The notes: a model not told the origin generated them from the sequence alone. Counted from the first letter of the stretch, positions 1 to 10,405 are shown. The stretch is DNA of 64,000 nt from Aeromicrobium fastidiosum (GCF_017876595.1 NZ_JAGIOG010000001.1:1612001-1676000); one strand, 5' to 3'. Numbers and translations are program-made.

Positions 1-1080
1 GTAGACCGACCGCAGGCGTCCCACGTCGCGCATGCGCTGCTCGGCCATCCGGTCGGCGGCCAGCGACGGGGAGATGCCCTCGGCCTTCGCGTGCTCGAGC
101 ACGCCCAGGGTCGTGTCGTAGATCGAGGTCGCCCGCATCTTGGCGCGATCGAAGTCGAAGCCCTCGAGCTCGTCGGCGACCTGGATGACGCCACCTGCGT
201 TGACGCAGTAGTCGGGGGCGTACGTGATGCCGCGGTCCTGCAGCTGCTTCTCGATGCCCTCGTGCGCGAGCTGGTTGTTGGCCGCGCCGCACACGACCTG
301 CGCCGTCAGCGCCTGCACCGACTCGTCGTCGAGGGCACCGCCGAGCGCGCACGGGGCGTAGACGTCGAGCGGCTCGCGGATCAGGGCGTCGGTGTCGACG
401 ACGCTGCGGACGCCCGGGTGCGTCTGCAGCAGGGCCATGACGGCCGGAGCATAGGGGTCCGTGACGACGACGTCGGCACCCTCGTCGACCAGGTGCCCGA
501 CGAGGTGACGTCCGACCTTGCCGACTCCGGCCACTCCGATCCGCTTGCCGGCCAGTGACGTGTCGCCCCACAGGTGCTGCGCCGAGGCCCGCATGCCCTG
601 GTAGACGCCGAACGCGGTCAGCACCGAGGAGTCGCCGGCACCGCCGTGCTCGACCGTGCGCCCGGTGACGAAGTCGCACTCGCGGGCGATGAGGTCCATG
701 TCAGGCGAGAAGGTGCCGACGTCGCAGGCCGTGAAGTAGCGACCGTTGAGGGTCTGCACGAACCGTCCGTAGGCGCGCAGCAGAGTCTCGGACTTGAGCG
801 TGTGCGGGTCGCCGATGATGACGGCCTTGCCGCCGCCGAGGTCGAGACCGGCCAGCGCGTTCTTGTAGGCCATGCCCTGCGACAGGTTGAGCACGTCGGT
901 CAGGGCGTCGGCCTCGGACGCATACGGGTAGAAACGCGTGCCGCCGAGCGCCGGCCCGAGGGCGGTCGAGTAGATCGCGATGATCGCCTTGAGGCCGCTG
1001 GCCTCGTCGTGGCAGAAGACGACCTGCTCGTGGCGGGTGCCGAAGGCGGACGGTGTGGGCGGCGTGCTGGGATCGGTCAC
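1..1080 (-). CDS. vdh: Valine/leucine-type amino-acid dehydrogenase (3' end cut by window edge)
   Basis: Glu/Leu/Phe/Val dehydrogenase family enzyme, which oxidatively deaminates branched-chain amino acids with NAD+ to feed acyl-CoA supply. Start is GTG at 1080. The 360 visible codons are close to the full length of Streptomyces valine dehydrogenase (about 364 aa), so only a few C-terminal residues are missing. Seen: an [10 protein letters not shown] segment, the substrate Lys in AYKNALAG, the GGGKAVI glycine-rich turn with a second Lys, and a Rossmann motif [12 protein letters not shown] at about residue 180. It is divergent from the malic enzyme gene. Valine versus leucine preference cannot be read from the sequence. 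Confidence 0.85.
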   Translation of the reverse strand, partial: MTDPSTPPTPSAFGTRHEQVVFCHDEASGLKAIIAIYSTALGPALGGTRFYPYASEADALTDVLNLSQGMAYKNALAGLDLGGGKAVIIGDPHTLKSETLLRAYGRFVQTLNGRYFTACDVGTFSPDMDLIARECDFVTGRTVEHGGAGDSSVLTAFGVYQGMRASAQHLWGDTSLAGKRIGVAGVGKVGRHLVGHLVDEGADVVVTDPYAPAVMALLQTHPGVRSVVDTDALIREPLDVYAPCALGGALDDESVQALTAQVVCGAANNQLAHEGIEKQLQDRGITYAPDYCVNAGGVIQVADELEGFDFDRAKMRATSIYDTTLGVLEHAKAEGISPSLAADRMAEQRMRDVGRLRSVY

Positions 1081-1238
1081 GGTGGCGCTCTCTCTCGATG
1101 TGGCGGAGGGGCGGTGGTGGGCCCCTCCAACGGTCGAGCCGCGGGGTGTTGCGGCTCGGGGCCGACTCTACTCGCGGGAGAGGGGCCTCGGCGGAGACCG
1201 GACAAACATGAGGAAAGCCTCGCGTTTACGATGGTGGG

Positions 1239-2681
<1,443 letters not shown>

Positions 2682-2965
2682 CAGGGCGATCCACGCCGGA
2701 GCCCACAGCCGTGCGGCGAGGATGACCCGCACCACGACGTAGGTGACGACGGCGAACACGCCCGACATCACGAGCAGCAGAACGGCGTCGGAGCCGCGGT
2801 CCTCACCCTTGACGACGTGCGCCACGACGATGAGTCCCAGCACGCCGTGGATCGCGACGGCGAAGAAGGCGATCGCCCCGACGCGTCGCTGCACCCGGCG
2901 CAGCGCGACGAGCTCGGCGGACGGATGGGGGCTGGTGCGGCGGGGGGTGCTCGGGGTTTGGTTGC

Positions 2966-3433
2966 TCATGACTCGTGGCTCTCGTGTGCGGCATCGATGA
3001 TGCGGTGGAGGACGTCGTTGGTGGCGACGAGGTCGGTCTCGGTCATGCCGAGCCGGGCCAGCATCGTCGAAGGGACGGCGAGGGCGCGCCGCCGCAGCTC
3101 GCGCCCCTCGGCGGTCACGCTCACGACCAGCACGCGCTCGTCGTCGGTGGAGCGTCGCCGGGAGACCATGCCGGCCGCCTCGAGTCGCTTGAGCAGCGGC
3201 GACGCGGTGCCGGGATCGAGGTGCAGCAGCGCGCTGAGCTGCTTGACGGACATGCCGTCCGAGGCCGAGCCCGAGGCGTCGTGCTGCCACAGTGCCAGCA
3301 TCACGAGGTACTGCGGATGGGTCAGGCCCAGTGGTTCGAGCACCGATCGGTAGGAGGCCACGACCTCGCGGGACGCGACGGCCAGGGCGAAGCACACCTG
3401 CTCTTCGAGTGCGAGCGGATCGCGAGTGGTCAT
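2966..3433 (-). CDS. MarR-family regulator, OhrR-like peroxide sensor
   Basis: A 155-aa winged-helix repressor. The N-terminus reads LEEQVCFALAVASRE with Cys at residue 14, then LTHPQYLVMLALW. This is the arrangement of OhrR proteins, in which that Cys is oxidised by organic hydroperoxides and releases the DNA. The wing region includes STDDERVLVVSVTAEG. A perfect 8+1+8 palindrome lies ten bases upstream of the ATG (3433), suggesting autoregulation. No Ohr peroxidase gene is in the neighbourhood; the coupled partner is a small membrane protein. OhrR assignment is inferred from the Cys context; a general MarR function is certain. Confidence 0.88.
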   Translation of the reverse strand: MTTRDPLALEEQVCFALAVASREVVASYRSVLEPLGLTHPQYLVMLALWQHDASGSASDGMSVKQLSALLHLDPGTASPLLKRLEAAGMVSRRRSTDDERVLVVSVTAEGRELRRRALAVPSTMLARLGMTETDLVATNDVLHRIIDAAHESHES

Positions 3434-3442
3434 ATCCCGAGC

Positions 3443-3459
3443 GTACCAATGATTGGTAC
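3443..3459. promoter_or_regulatory. Palindromic operator of the OhrR-like regulator
   Basis: GTACCAATGATTGGTAC is an 8-bp perfect inverted repeat around a single central base, located 10-26 nt upstream of the regulator start codon. Its size and position fit a MarR/OhrR operator overlapping the promoter. A TACGCT hexamer (3445-3440, minus strand) seven bases before the ATG could act as a -10 for a leaderless transcript, which is inference. Confidence 0.7.
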
Positions 3460-3483
3460 ACCAAGTATCTGTCGGGCCAGCAT

Positions 3484-3960
3484 CTAGTGTGCGCGGGCGG
3501 CGATGAATGCCTCGAGCGTCTCGACGACGAGCCGGTGGTCGTCGCGCTGCGGCAGGCCCGACACCGCGACGGTGCCGATGCATCCCGTGCCGCGGACGAT
3601 CAGTGGAAACGCCCCGCCGTGCGCCGCGTACCGCGTCGGGTCGAGCCGGGAGTCGGCCTCGAACGTCTTGCCACTCACGCGGAACTGCTCGCCGACGCGC
3701 AGCGACGAGCGTCCATAGCGATCGACGACGGCGCACTTGCGGTCGAGCCAGCCGTCGTTGTCGGCGGAGGCACCGGGGAGCGCGGTGTGGAACAGTCGCT
3801 GGCCGTTGCGGCGCACCGAGATCGCCACGGGCAGGCTCTGCGCGAGCGCGGCCTCACGGAGCGCCGATCCGAGCTGCCACGCATCGGTCTCGTCGAAGGA
3901 CTCCAGCACCAGCCGTGCCTCCTGCGCCTCCAGCTCGTCCAACAGCAGCCGGTCGCTCAT
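3484..3960 (-). CDS. UPF0303 / HbpS-like haem-degrading-domain protein
   Basis: A 158-aa protein of the UPF0303 family (YBR137W/GlcG-HbpS fold). Seen: SLPVAISVRRNGQRLFHTAL, WLDRKCAVVDRYGRSS and a C-terminal CIGTVAVSGLPQRDDHRLVV. Family members bind small ligands or haem, but the substrate here is unknown. It is the last gene of a four-gene operon (TetR, SDR, alcohol dehydrogenase, this gene). Its ATG at 3960 overlaps the alcohol dehydrogenase TGA. The operon context suggests an accessory role in the same oxidative pathway. Confidence 0.8.
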   Translation of the reverse strand: MSDRLLLDELEAQEARLVLESFDETDAWQLGSALREAALAQSLPVAISVRRNGQRLFHTALPGASADNDGWLDRKCAVVDRYGRSSLRVGEQFRVSGKTFEADSRLDPTRYAAHGGAFPLIVRGTGCIGTVAVSGLPQRDDHRLVVETLEAFIAARAH

Positions 3961-5000
3961 GGTGTGCTCCTCGTGTCGATGGATCGGTCGTACGACGGGT
4001 CGATGTGGATCTTGGGGCCGGGGCCTGCGTCCGCAGGGCGGTCGCCGCGCAGGACGGGGCCGACGTCGTCCAGGGTGAGGGTCGCTGCGACGAGGCCCCG
4101 TGGATCGACGGCACCCGAGGCGTAGAGCTCGATCGTGCCGGCGAGCCCGGGTGACGCACTGAGGATGCCGATCGCCCGGACGTCCTTCATGACCAGGGCG
4201 CGGGTGTCGAGGCAGCTGGCGGTGTCGGACAGCCCGATCAGGACGATGCGGCGGCCGGCGTCGACGAGCTCGGCGGCGAGGCCGGGGGAGCCGGGGGCAT
4301 TGGAGGCGTCGATCACGGCGTCCCACCGCAGGTCGGGCAGGGTGTCGGCCGTCCAGGCGCCGTGAGCACCGTGCGCCACGGCGACCTCGAGGGATGCCGC
4401 CGTGGCACCCAGCACGTGCACCTCGCAGCCCTGCGCCAGGGCGAACAGGGCCGCGAGCAGGCCGATCGTGCCGGGCCCGATGACCAGCAGCCGCTCGCCG
4501 GGCGACAGGTCTGCGGCCCGCACGGCGCGCAGCGCGTTGCCGCCCGGCTCGACCATCGCCCCGGCGGTGTCGTCGACGGAGTCGGGGAGGGGAAGCAGCG
4601 CCGTCACGGGAACCGCCATCTGCTCGGCCAGGGCGCCGTCGAAGCCCCGCCGCAGGCCGATCTCGTGCCGCTGGTCGCACACGTGCTGGCGACCAGTGCG
4701 GCAGCGGTGGCAGCGGCCGCAGCCGATCTGGGTGTCGCCGGTCGTGCGTCGTCCCAGCCACGAGGGGTCGACCCCGTCGCCGAGGGCGCTGACCGTCCCG
4801 CACCACTCGTGGCCCGGTCGCAGCGGGTACGCGGCCAGACCGTCGCGCAGGTACTCCATCTCGCCGGAGAACAGCTCGCCGTCGGTGCCGCACACCCCGA
4901 CCCGCGCGATGTCGACCACGACGTGCCCGGGCGCTGCCCGCGGGGGCCCGACGTCCTCGACCGTCCACGTGCCGGGGCCCGTCAGGATGAACGCCCTCAC
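3957..5000 (-). CDS. Zinc-dependent medium-chain alcohol dehydrogenase
   Basis: A 347-aa MDR-family oxidoreductase. The catalytic zinc site is visible as VGVCGTD and PGHEW, the structural zinc site as CGRCHRCRTGRQHVC, and the NAD(P)-binding turn as VIGPGTIGLLAA. It resembles glucose/threonine/sorbitol dehydrogenases, but the substrate cannot be read. The GTG start at 5000 overlaps the SDR stop (GTGA) and its own stop overlaps the downstream ATG, so all are coupled in one TetR-led operon. Confidence 0.87.
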   Translation of the reverse strand: MRAFILTGPGTWTVEDVGPPRAAPGHVVVDIARVGVCGTDGELFSGEMEYLRDGLAAYPLRPGHEWCGTVSALGDGVDPSWLGRRTTGDTQIGCGRCHRCRTGRQHVCDQRHEIGLRRGFDGALAEQMAVPVTALLPLPDSVDDTAGAMVEPGGNALRAVRAADLSPGERLLVIGPGTIGLLAALFALAQGCEVHVLGATAASLEVAVAHGAHGAWTADTLPDLRWDAVIDASNAPGSPGLAAELVDAGRRIVLIGLSDTASCLDTRALVMKDVRAIGILSASPGLAGTIELYASGAVDPRGLVAATLTLDDVGPVLRGDRPADAGPGPKIHIDPSYDRSIDTRSTP

Positions 5001-5818
5001 CGGGGCTTGTCCTGGTGGCCGGAGCGGCGGGCCAGCAGTCGGTCCATGCCGCGGAACAGCGGTCGCATGCCTGACGTGACCGGGCCCGGCAGCAGTGCCA
5101 TGCCCAGCTCGCCGGCGGCCCCCTGCAGGCTGGTGACGCGAGCCGGCCGGTCGATGACGGCCTTGACGAGCCAGTCGGCCGCCTTGTCGGCGCTGAGCAT
5201 CGGCATGGCCTGGTAGATCTCGGTGCGCCCAGACATCTCGGTGCGCACCATCGGGAAGTGCACGACGGTCGTGGACACGCCTTCGCCCCCGAGCTCGGCG
5301 CTCAACGACCGGGTGAACGACTCCAGGGCGGCCTTGCTCGCGAGGTAGGCCGAGAACAGCGGGATGGGCAGCTGGGTCGACATGCTCGACGAGATCACGA
5401 CGTGACCTCGCCCCTGCTCGACGAAGCGCGGCACCAGCCCCAGGGTCAGTCGCACCGCGCCGAAGTAGTTGATCGCCATCGTGCGCTCGTAGTCGTGCAT
5501 CCGGTCGAGCGACTCGGTGATGGGTCGGCGGATCGACCGGGCCGCGTTGTTGACCAGCGTGTCGATGCGGGGGTGGTCGACCAGCAGTCGTCCGACGACG
5601 TCGTCGGTGGCAGCGGGATCGCTCAGGTCGACCGCGTACGCGATGGCCGTGCCTCCGGCGGAGCGGATGTCTCCCACGACCTCGTCGAGCTCGTCCTCGC
5701 GGCGCGCGAGGAGGCACACGGTCGCGCCGCGTCGCGACAGCTTGCGAGCGGCTTGGGCGCCGATGCCGCCCGAGGCGCCCGTGACGACGACCGTCGTGCC
5801 CGCGAGATCGGTCCTCAT
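4997..5818 (-). CDS. Short-chain dehydrogenase/reductase (SDR) family protein
   Basis: A 273-aa classical SDR. Seen: TGASGGIG cofactor motif (about residues 14-21), NNAA, catalytic Ser in SSSMSTQ, and the YLASK active-site pair. The C-terminal extension after residue 220 (ITS-like LLPGPVTSGMRPLFRGMDRLL) is membrane-tropic, as in SDRs acting on lipids. It is encoded between the TetR gene (ATGA overlap) and the alcohol dehydrogenase. Substrate unknown; lipid or steroid is an inference from the divergent fatty-acid-hydroxylase gene. Confidence 0.87.
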   Translation of the reverse strand: MRTDLAGTTVVVTGASGGIGAQAARKLSRRGATVCLLARREDELDEVVGDIRSAGGTAIAYAVDLSDPAATDDVVGRLLVDHPRIDTLVNNAARSIRRPITESLDRMHDYERTMAINYFGAVRLTLGLVPRFVEQGRGHVVISSSMSTQLPIPLFSAYLASKAALESFTRSLSAELGGEGVSTTVVHFPMVRTEMSGRTEIYQAMPMLSADKAADWLVKAVIDRPARVTSLQGAAGELGMALLPGPVTSGMRPLFRGMDRLLARRSGHQDKPR

Positions 5819-6456
5819 GCGTGCGGCTCTGCGCGCGAGCCGGTCGTGCCGGCGTCGCCGAACAGTGCGTCGAGCAGCCGCAGGCACCGCTGCATCATCT
5901 GGTCGGCGGTCTCGTCGGGGTGGTCGATCCACCAGTTGACCAGGGAGTCGACGATGCCCAGCCACACCGACGTCATGGCCGAGACGTCGAGGGCGTCCTC
6001 GTTGCCCGCCAGGGCCATCAGCTCGCCGACACCCTCGTCGGCCAGTCTGCCGATACGGCCGGCGTAGAGCGCGACCGAGTCGCGGATCGGGCCGGTCGAC
6101 GGTGCCGTGGTGTCGAAGAACAGTCGCCACAGGTGGCGGCGGCCCTCGAGGAGGTCGAAGAGCGCCCCGAGGGTCAGCATGCCGCGCTCGATGCCGACGG
6201 CCTCGCCTCGGGCCACGCGCTCCATCTCGTCGGCCAGCAGGGCGCCGCCGCGGTCGAGGCACGCCTCGTAGAGACCCTCCTTGGAGCCGAAGTAGTTGTA
6301 GATCAGCGGCTTGGAGATTCCGGCGTTCTCCGCGACCGTCGCGACCGATGTCGCGGTGAATCCGTGGGTGCCGAAGTGCTCGGACGCGACGTCGAGGATC
6401 TGCGACTCGCGGTCGAGCCGGGGGACGCCCTTCGTGCCGGCATTGGGTCGGGCCAT
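5815..6456 (-). CDS. TetR/AcrR-family repressor
   Basis: A 213-aa regulator with an N-terminal helix-turn-helix (about residues 17-62: ILDVASEHFGTHGFTATSV, then GISKPLIYNYFGSKEGLYEA). It leads the operon with SDR, alcohol dehydrogenase and UPF0303 genes and is divergent from the hydroxylase gene. The shared 76-bp intergenic region holds a GGTAA-C-TTACC inverted repeat, so it probably controls both directions. Ligand unknown. Confidence 0.9.
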   Translation of the reverse strand: MARPNAGTKGVPRLDRESQILDVASEHFGTHGFTATSVATVAENAGISKPLIYNYFGSKEGLYEACLDRGGALLADEMERVARGEAVGIERGMLTLGALFDLLEGRRHLWRLFFDTTAPSTGPIRDSVALYAGRIGRLADEGVGELMALAGNEDALDVSAMTSVWLGIVDSLVNWWIDHPDETADQMMQRCLRLLDALFGDAGTTGSRAEPHA

Positions 6457-6488
6457 GCGAGAAGTCTAGTCATGGCAACTGATCTGGT

Positions 6489-6499
6489 GGTAACTTACC
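6489..6499. promoter_or_regulatory. Candidate TetR operator in divergent intergenic region
   Basis: GGTAACTTACC is a 5+1+5 inverted repeat midway between the divergent TetR operon and hydroxylase gene. This is the expected place for a dual operator. The half-sites are short, so this is a candidate only. Confidence 0.4.
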
Positions 6500-6532
6500 C
6501 AAGAGTCATATAGCTCGAGAATGGAGGCGGTC

Positions 6533-7429
6533 ATGGAGCTGCTCGACCCGCTGAAGAACCCCACGCTGGCCGCGGCGCCGTTCTTCGTCCTGACGCTGCT
6601 GCTCGAGCTCGCGGCGTTCAAGTGGCTCGAGTCCGACGGCGACCTGCGCGGCTACGAGAAGAAGGACGCCCGCACGAGCCTGGTGATGGGCATCGGCTCG
6701 ATCGCGTCCAGCGCGATCTTCAAGGCCGGGACCCTGGTCGTGTTCGTCGCGATGAGCGTCTACCTCGCCCCGTGGCACCTGCCGACCGACACATGGTGGT
6801 CGTGGGCGCTGCTGATCATCGGGCTCGACCTGGCGTTCTACCTGCAGCACCGGTTCGTGCACCGGGTGCGGATCGGCTGGGCGGCCCACCAGGCGCACCA
6901 CTCGAGCGAGTACTTCAACTTCTCGACAGCGCTGCGCCAGAAGTGGAACCCGTGGGCCGAGGCGATCTTCTGGGCACCGTTCCCGCTGCTCGGCTTCGAG
7001 CCGTGGATGCTCTACGTCGCCTTCGGCTTCAACCTGGTGTTCCAGTTCTTCCAGCACACCGAGCGTGTTGGGATGATGTGGTGGCCCATCGAGCTGGTCT
7101 TCAACACCCCGTCGCACCACCGCGTGCACCACGGCAGCGACCCGGAGTACCTCGACAAGAACTATGCCGGCATCTTCATCGTCTGGGACCGGATGTTCGG
7201 CACCTTCCAGAAGGAGCTGCACCGTCCGACGTACGGACTCACGGTGCCGGTCGGCACCTACAACGTCCTGAAGCTGCAGTACGGCCCGTTCGTCTCGTTG
7301 CTGCGGGACGTGCGCGCCGCAGGACGGTGGCGCGACAAGTTCGGCTACGTCTTCATGCCCCCGGGATGGCACCCGGGGGAGTCGCGCGCGGCCGCCGAGC
7401 AAGCGCGCGAGGTCACAGCGCCCGGGTGA
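6533..7429 (+). CDS. Fatty acid hydroxylase / sterol desaturase family protein
   Basis: A 298-aa integral membrane di-iron enzyme. The histidine clusters of the family are all present: HRFVH, HQAHHSSE and HHRVHHGSD, with the first hydrophobic helix near residues 12-25. I chose the ATG at 6533 rather than 6521 because GGAGG at 6523-6527 is five bases upstream of it; the 6521 ATG would lie before this ribosome site. It is divergent from the TetR operon and overlaps the 3' end of the next SDR by 17 nt. The substrate is a lipid in this family, but which one is unknown. Confidence 0.87.
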   Translation: MELLDPLKNPTLAAAPFFVLTLLLELAAFKWLESDGDLRGYEKKDARTSLVMGIGSIASSAIFKAGTLVVFVAMSVYLAPWHLPTDTWWSWALLIIGLDLAFYLQHRFVHRVRIGWAAHQAHHSSEYFNFSTALRQKWNPWAEAIFWAPFPLLGFEPWMLYVAFGFNLVFQFFQHTERVGMMWWPIELVFNTPSHHRVHHGSDPEYLDKNYAGIFIVWDRMFGTFQKELHRPTYGLTVPVGTYNVLKLQYGPFVSLLRDVRAAGRWRDKFGYVFMPPGWHPGESRAAAEQAREVTAPG

Positions 7430-8168
7430 GTCCCCCGTCGACCGGCAGCATCACGCCGGTCAGGAAGCTCGCTGCGGGCGACAGCAGGAAAGCGGCGGCG
7501 CGGCCGAACTCCTCGGGCTCGCCGTAACGACCCAGTGGAATGGTGCGCTCGTTGGCGGTTCGGGCCAGGTCAGCGTCGCCCGTGGCCTCGTCGAGCGACC
7601 TGACCCGGTCGGTCGAGATGCGTCCCGGCAGCAGCGCGTTGACGCGGATGCCGCGGGGACCCAGCTCGTCGGCGAGCGTCTTGGCGGCCATGGCCAGCCC
7701 GGGGCGCAGACCGTTGGAGATGCCGAGCCCGGCGATCGGGGCCTTGACCGAGGTCGACAGCACGAACGCGATGGAGCCGCCGTCGCCCAGCACCTCGGCG
7801 ACCTCGGTGGCCAGTCGGACGGCTCCCAAGAACACTGACTCGAACGCCGTGCGCCACTCGTCCTCGGTGCGGTCCATGATGGGCCCGGCCGCGGGGCCGC
7901 CGACGCTGATCAGCACGCCGTCGATGCGGCCGAACGCCTCCTGCGCGGCGGCGATGAGCTGGGCGGGCGCTGTCGCATCGGCGTTGTCGACCGCGACGCC
8001 GATCGCGCGTGGTCCGAGCTCGGCGGTGGCACGGTCGACCGACTCCTGGCTGCGCGAGGAGATCACGACGTTGGCGCCGTCGGCGACCAGCTGCTGCGCG
8101 GTCGCGAGGCCGAGGCCGCCCGATGCGCCGGTGAGGATGTACGTGCGGTCGGTGAGCCCGAGATCCAT
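7413..8168 (-). CDS. SDR-family oxidoreductase
   Basis: A 251-aa short-chain dehydrogenase. Seen: TGASGGLG at residues 13-20, an ISVGGPA segment where NNAG usually lies, Ser in VLSTSVKAP, and a C-terminal LTGVMLPVDGGLTRAL typical of FabG-like SDRs. The usual catalytic Tyr-x3-Lys is not obvious: the matching stretch reads ISNGLRPGLAMAAKTLA, where Asn replaces Tyr while the Lys is present. This suggests an altered or lost classical activity. It is convergent with the hydroxylase gene. Confidence 0.82.
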   Translation of the reverse strand: MDLGLTDRTYILTGASGGLGLATAQQLVADGANVVISSRSQESVDRATAELGPRAIGVAVDNADATAPAQLIAAAQEAFGRIDGVLISVGGPAAGPIMDRTEDEWRTAFESVFLGAVRLATEVAEVLGDGGSIAFVLSTSVKAPIAGLGISNGLRPGLAMAAKTLADELGPRGIRVNALLPGRISTDRVRSLDEATGDADLARTANERTIPLGRYGEPEEFGRAAAFLLSPAASFLTGVMLPVDGGLTRAL

Positions 8169-8202
8169 GTGACCAGCCTAGAGGGGTGTGTCCGTCGGGT
8201 GA

Positions 8203-8661
8203 TCACGTCCGGGGGACCGGCCAGACGTAGGGCAGGTCGTCGGGGACTCCCGGGAACAGGGGGCCGTAGTCGTCGGGGTCCTTGCGGACCAGGGCCGACT
8301 GGTGGTTGCGGTGCAGCGCGAGCCCGCCGAGCCACCACGGCAGCCCGCCGGTGTCCGCGAGCTCGGCCTGACTGCGGACGTCGACGAGGCCCGCGATGGC
8401 CACGTCCGTCGCGATGGTGCTGCCGCAGCTGTCGTCGTAGCCGCGCGACACCCATTCGTCGACGACCGCGAGCCCGTAGGCGGCGAGCGCCTCGAGGTAT
8501 CCGCGCCACATCGCGGCGGCCGGGTGGTTGCGCCACCCGTAGCCCGGGACGGTGAGTGATCGCACGACCTGGATCGTCTCGACCCGCTGCTTGCCGAGTC
8601 GCGCGCGGTCGAGGCATGCGGCGCTCGTCGCGAAGTCGGCATGGGGGAGGAAGGTCTGCAC
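8203..8661 (-). CDS. MSMEG_6728 family protein
   Basis: A 152-aa conserved actinobacterial protein beginning VQTFLPHADFATSA and containing LDRARLGKQRVET, GWRNHPAAAMWRGYLEAL and LGGLALHRNHQSALVRKD. These blocks are characteristic of the MSMEG_6728 family, which is distantly similar to pyrimidine-dimer glycosylase-like proteins; the function is not established. GTG at 8661 is preferred because longer starts would overlap the divergent DUF3140 gene. Confidence 0.75.
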   Translation of the reverse strand: MQTFLPHADFATSAACLDRARLGKQRVETIQVVRSLTVPGYGWRNHPAAAMWRGYLEALAAYGLAVVDEWVSRGYDDSCGSTIATDVAIAGLVDVRSQAELADTGGLPWWLGGLALHRNHQSALVRKDPDDYGPLFPGVPDDLPYVWPVPRT

Positions 8662-8740
8662 GGCGGCGGGATACCCGAAGGTCTCAAGAGCATGCGTGTG
8701 CCGGGGTGCGAAGGGTCGGACGTCGGCGCAGCATGGACAG

Positions 8741-9079
8741 ATGAGCGCAGACGACACCGACGACAGCATCCGTCACGACTTCGACGACGTCGTGAACATG
8801 ACGGCGTCCGAGCTGGAGGCGTGGCTCGACACCGACGAGTCGAAGCAGGTCGGGCAGAAGTCGGACGGCAAGCGTGAGAGTACCGGGCACGCCTCCGGCC
8901 GCCGCATCATCGAGCTGCCGCGGACGAAGAAGGACGACCTGACCGATGCCGACCTCGCCCACATGAAGAAGGTGCACGGATACGTCGAACGGCACCTGGC
9001 GCAGAAGCCTGACGGGGACGTGTCGGAGACCCCGTGGCGCTATTCGCTGATGAACTGGGGCCACGACCCGATGAAGTGA
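8741..9079 (+). CDS. DUF3140 domain protein
   Basis: A 112-aa acidic/basic soluble protein. Seen: VVNMTASELEAWLDTDES, a GHASGRRIIEL basic stretch, DADLAHMKKVHGYVERHLAQ and a C-terminal WRYSLMNWGHDP. These match DUF3140, sometimes described as DNA-binding, with no proven role. Start ATG at 8741. It is divergent from the MSMEG_6728 gene and convergent with the HNH endonuclease gene. Confidence 0.8.
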   Translation: MSADDTDDSIRHDFDDVVNMTASELEAWLDTDESKQVGQKSDGKRESTGHASGRRIIELPRTKKDDLTDADLAHMKKVHGYVERHLAQKPDGDVSETPWRYSLMNWGHDPMK

Positions 9080-9109
9080 GCCTCGCCTCGGCGAAGGCGG
9101 ATGCTTCGG

Positions 9110-10405
9110 CTACCCGGCGCGGGGTTGCTGTGATGCGAAGCGTGAGTGGCGTTGTGGTCGTTGCTCGGGGTCCACATGGGCCGGTGGGATGAGTTCGACG
9201 ATCCCGTCAGAGCTCATGCGGGCCACCCATTGGCCTTCGTGGACGAGGTGGTGGTGGAAGTGGCAGAGCAGGGCGGCGTTGTCGAGGTCGGTGGGGCCGT
9301 TCTCGGACCAGTAGTTCAGGTGGTGTGCTTCGCACCAGGAGGGTGGGCGGTCGCACGTGGGGAAGACGCAACCACGGTCGCGGGTGGCGAGGACGAGTCG
9401 TTGGTGGCGGTCGTAGAGGCGGCGGGTGGTGCCCAGATCGATGACGCGTTTGGAACTGTCGAGGTACATCGCGACCAAATTGGCGTTGCACGCCAACCTC
9501 TGTGCTTTGGTCGCGGACATCCTGGTGCCGGACGTGGTGGTGGCGGTGCCTTGACCTGTGCGGAGGTCGTCGACGTCGACCATCACCGCGACGGTCGCCG
9601 CCAAGCCCCCGGCCAGGGGCAGGGCTTCTGTGGGTAGGTGGTTGATGAGCTCGGTGAAGGCGTGGCCCATCTTCTGATCGCGGGGCAGGCCGGCCCAGTC
9701 GTCGGCACCCATGCCGAACGATTCGGCAGCCAACTGGTTGCGGCGTGGGGCGATGATCCCCTCGATCGCTGCTCTGAGGGTGTCGGCGTCGGTGTCGGGC
9801 ACGACGAAGGACCCGTGGGTGGTGCCGTCACCACGCCGGCCCATCTGGAACCTGGTGCGGGCACGGGCCCGTTCTTCCTGCGCGCGGAGCTGTTCGCCGA
9901 GGTGTTCGTCGAATCCGTCGGGGTCGATGACCTCGAGCACCCGGTTCGCCAGCCGCTGCAACCCATCGAGGTCATGCTCGCCGGCCAACGCGATGAGGTG
10001 GGCTTCGGCGTCACCACGCTCGACGTCGCCGCACCAGTCCGGCAACGCGGTGATGGCTTTCATGATGATCGAGGCCTGCTCAGTGCTGAGCTGACCGGAC
10101 GCCCACGCGGCACGGGTGGCCTCAGTACGCTCGCCGGTGACCTTCGCCATCCCGACCAGCTTGGACGCAGCACCCTTGGTGATGTTCGCCGAGCTCGCCA
10201 GCCACGCTGTCGTCGACGTCGCACCGTCGTCCTTCGGCAGCCCCATGTCATCGGCACACCCGGCCAGGCGCGACATGACAGCGTCCAACGCGGTGCGAGT
10301 CGTCTGCACCGCCGCGATCACCTCACGCACCTCGGCCGAAGTCAACGTCCATGGCTCGAGCGCAGCGACCTCATCGGTCAGGCTGGACAACTGCTCGATC
10401 AACAT
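9110..10405 (-). CDS. DUF222 domain HNH endonuclease-like protein
   Basis: A 431-aa protein with an N-terminal helical DUF222 domain (about residues 1-300) and a C-terminal HNH nuclease fold (RDRGCVFPTCDRPPSWCEAHH, then NAALLCHFHHHLVHEG). These proteins are multicopy in Nocardioidaceae and mycobacteria; the role is unproven, and some are linked to 13E12-type repeats. ATG at 10405 is preferred over a TTG at 10429. A second, distant member lies at 47.1-48.2 kb. Confidence 0.88.
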   Translation of the reverse strand: MLIEQLSSLTDEVAALEPWTLTSAEVREVIAAVQTTRTALDAVMSRLAGCADDMGLPKDDGATSTTAWLASSANITKGAASKLVGMAKVTGERTEATRAAWASGQLSTEQASIIMKAITALPDWCGDVERGDAEAHLIALAGEHDLDGLQRLANRVLEVIDPDGFDEHLGEQLRAQEERARARTRFQMGRRGDGTTHGSFVVPDTDADTLRAAIEGIIAPRRNQLAAESFGMGADDWAGLPRDQKMGHAFTELINHLPTEALPLAGGLAATVAVMVDVDDLRTGQGTATTTSGTRMSATKAQRLACNANLVAMYLDSSKRVIDLGTTRRLYDRHQRLVLATRDRGCVFPTCDRPPSWCEAHHLNYWSENGPTDLDNAALLCHFHHHLVHEGQWVARMSSDGIVELIPPAHVDPEQRPQRHSRFASQQPRAG

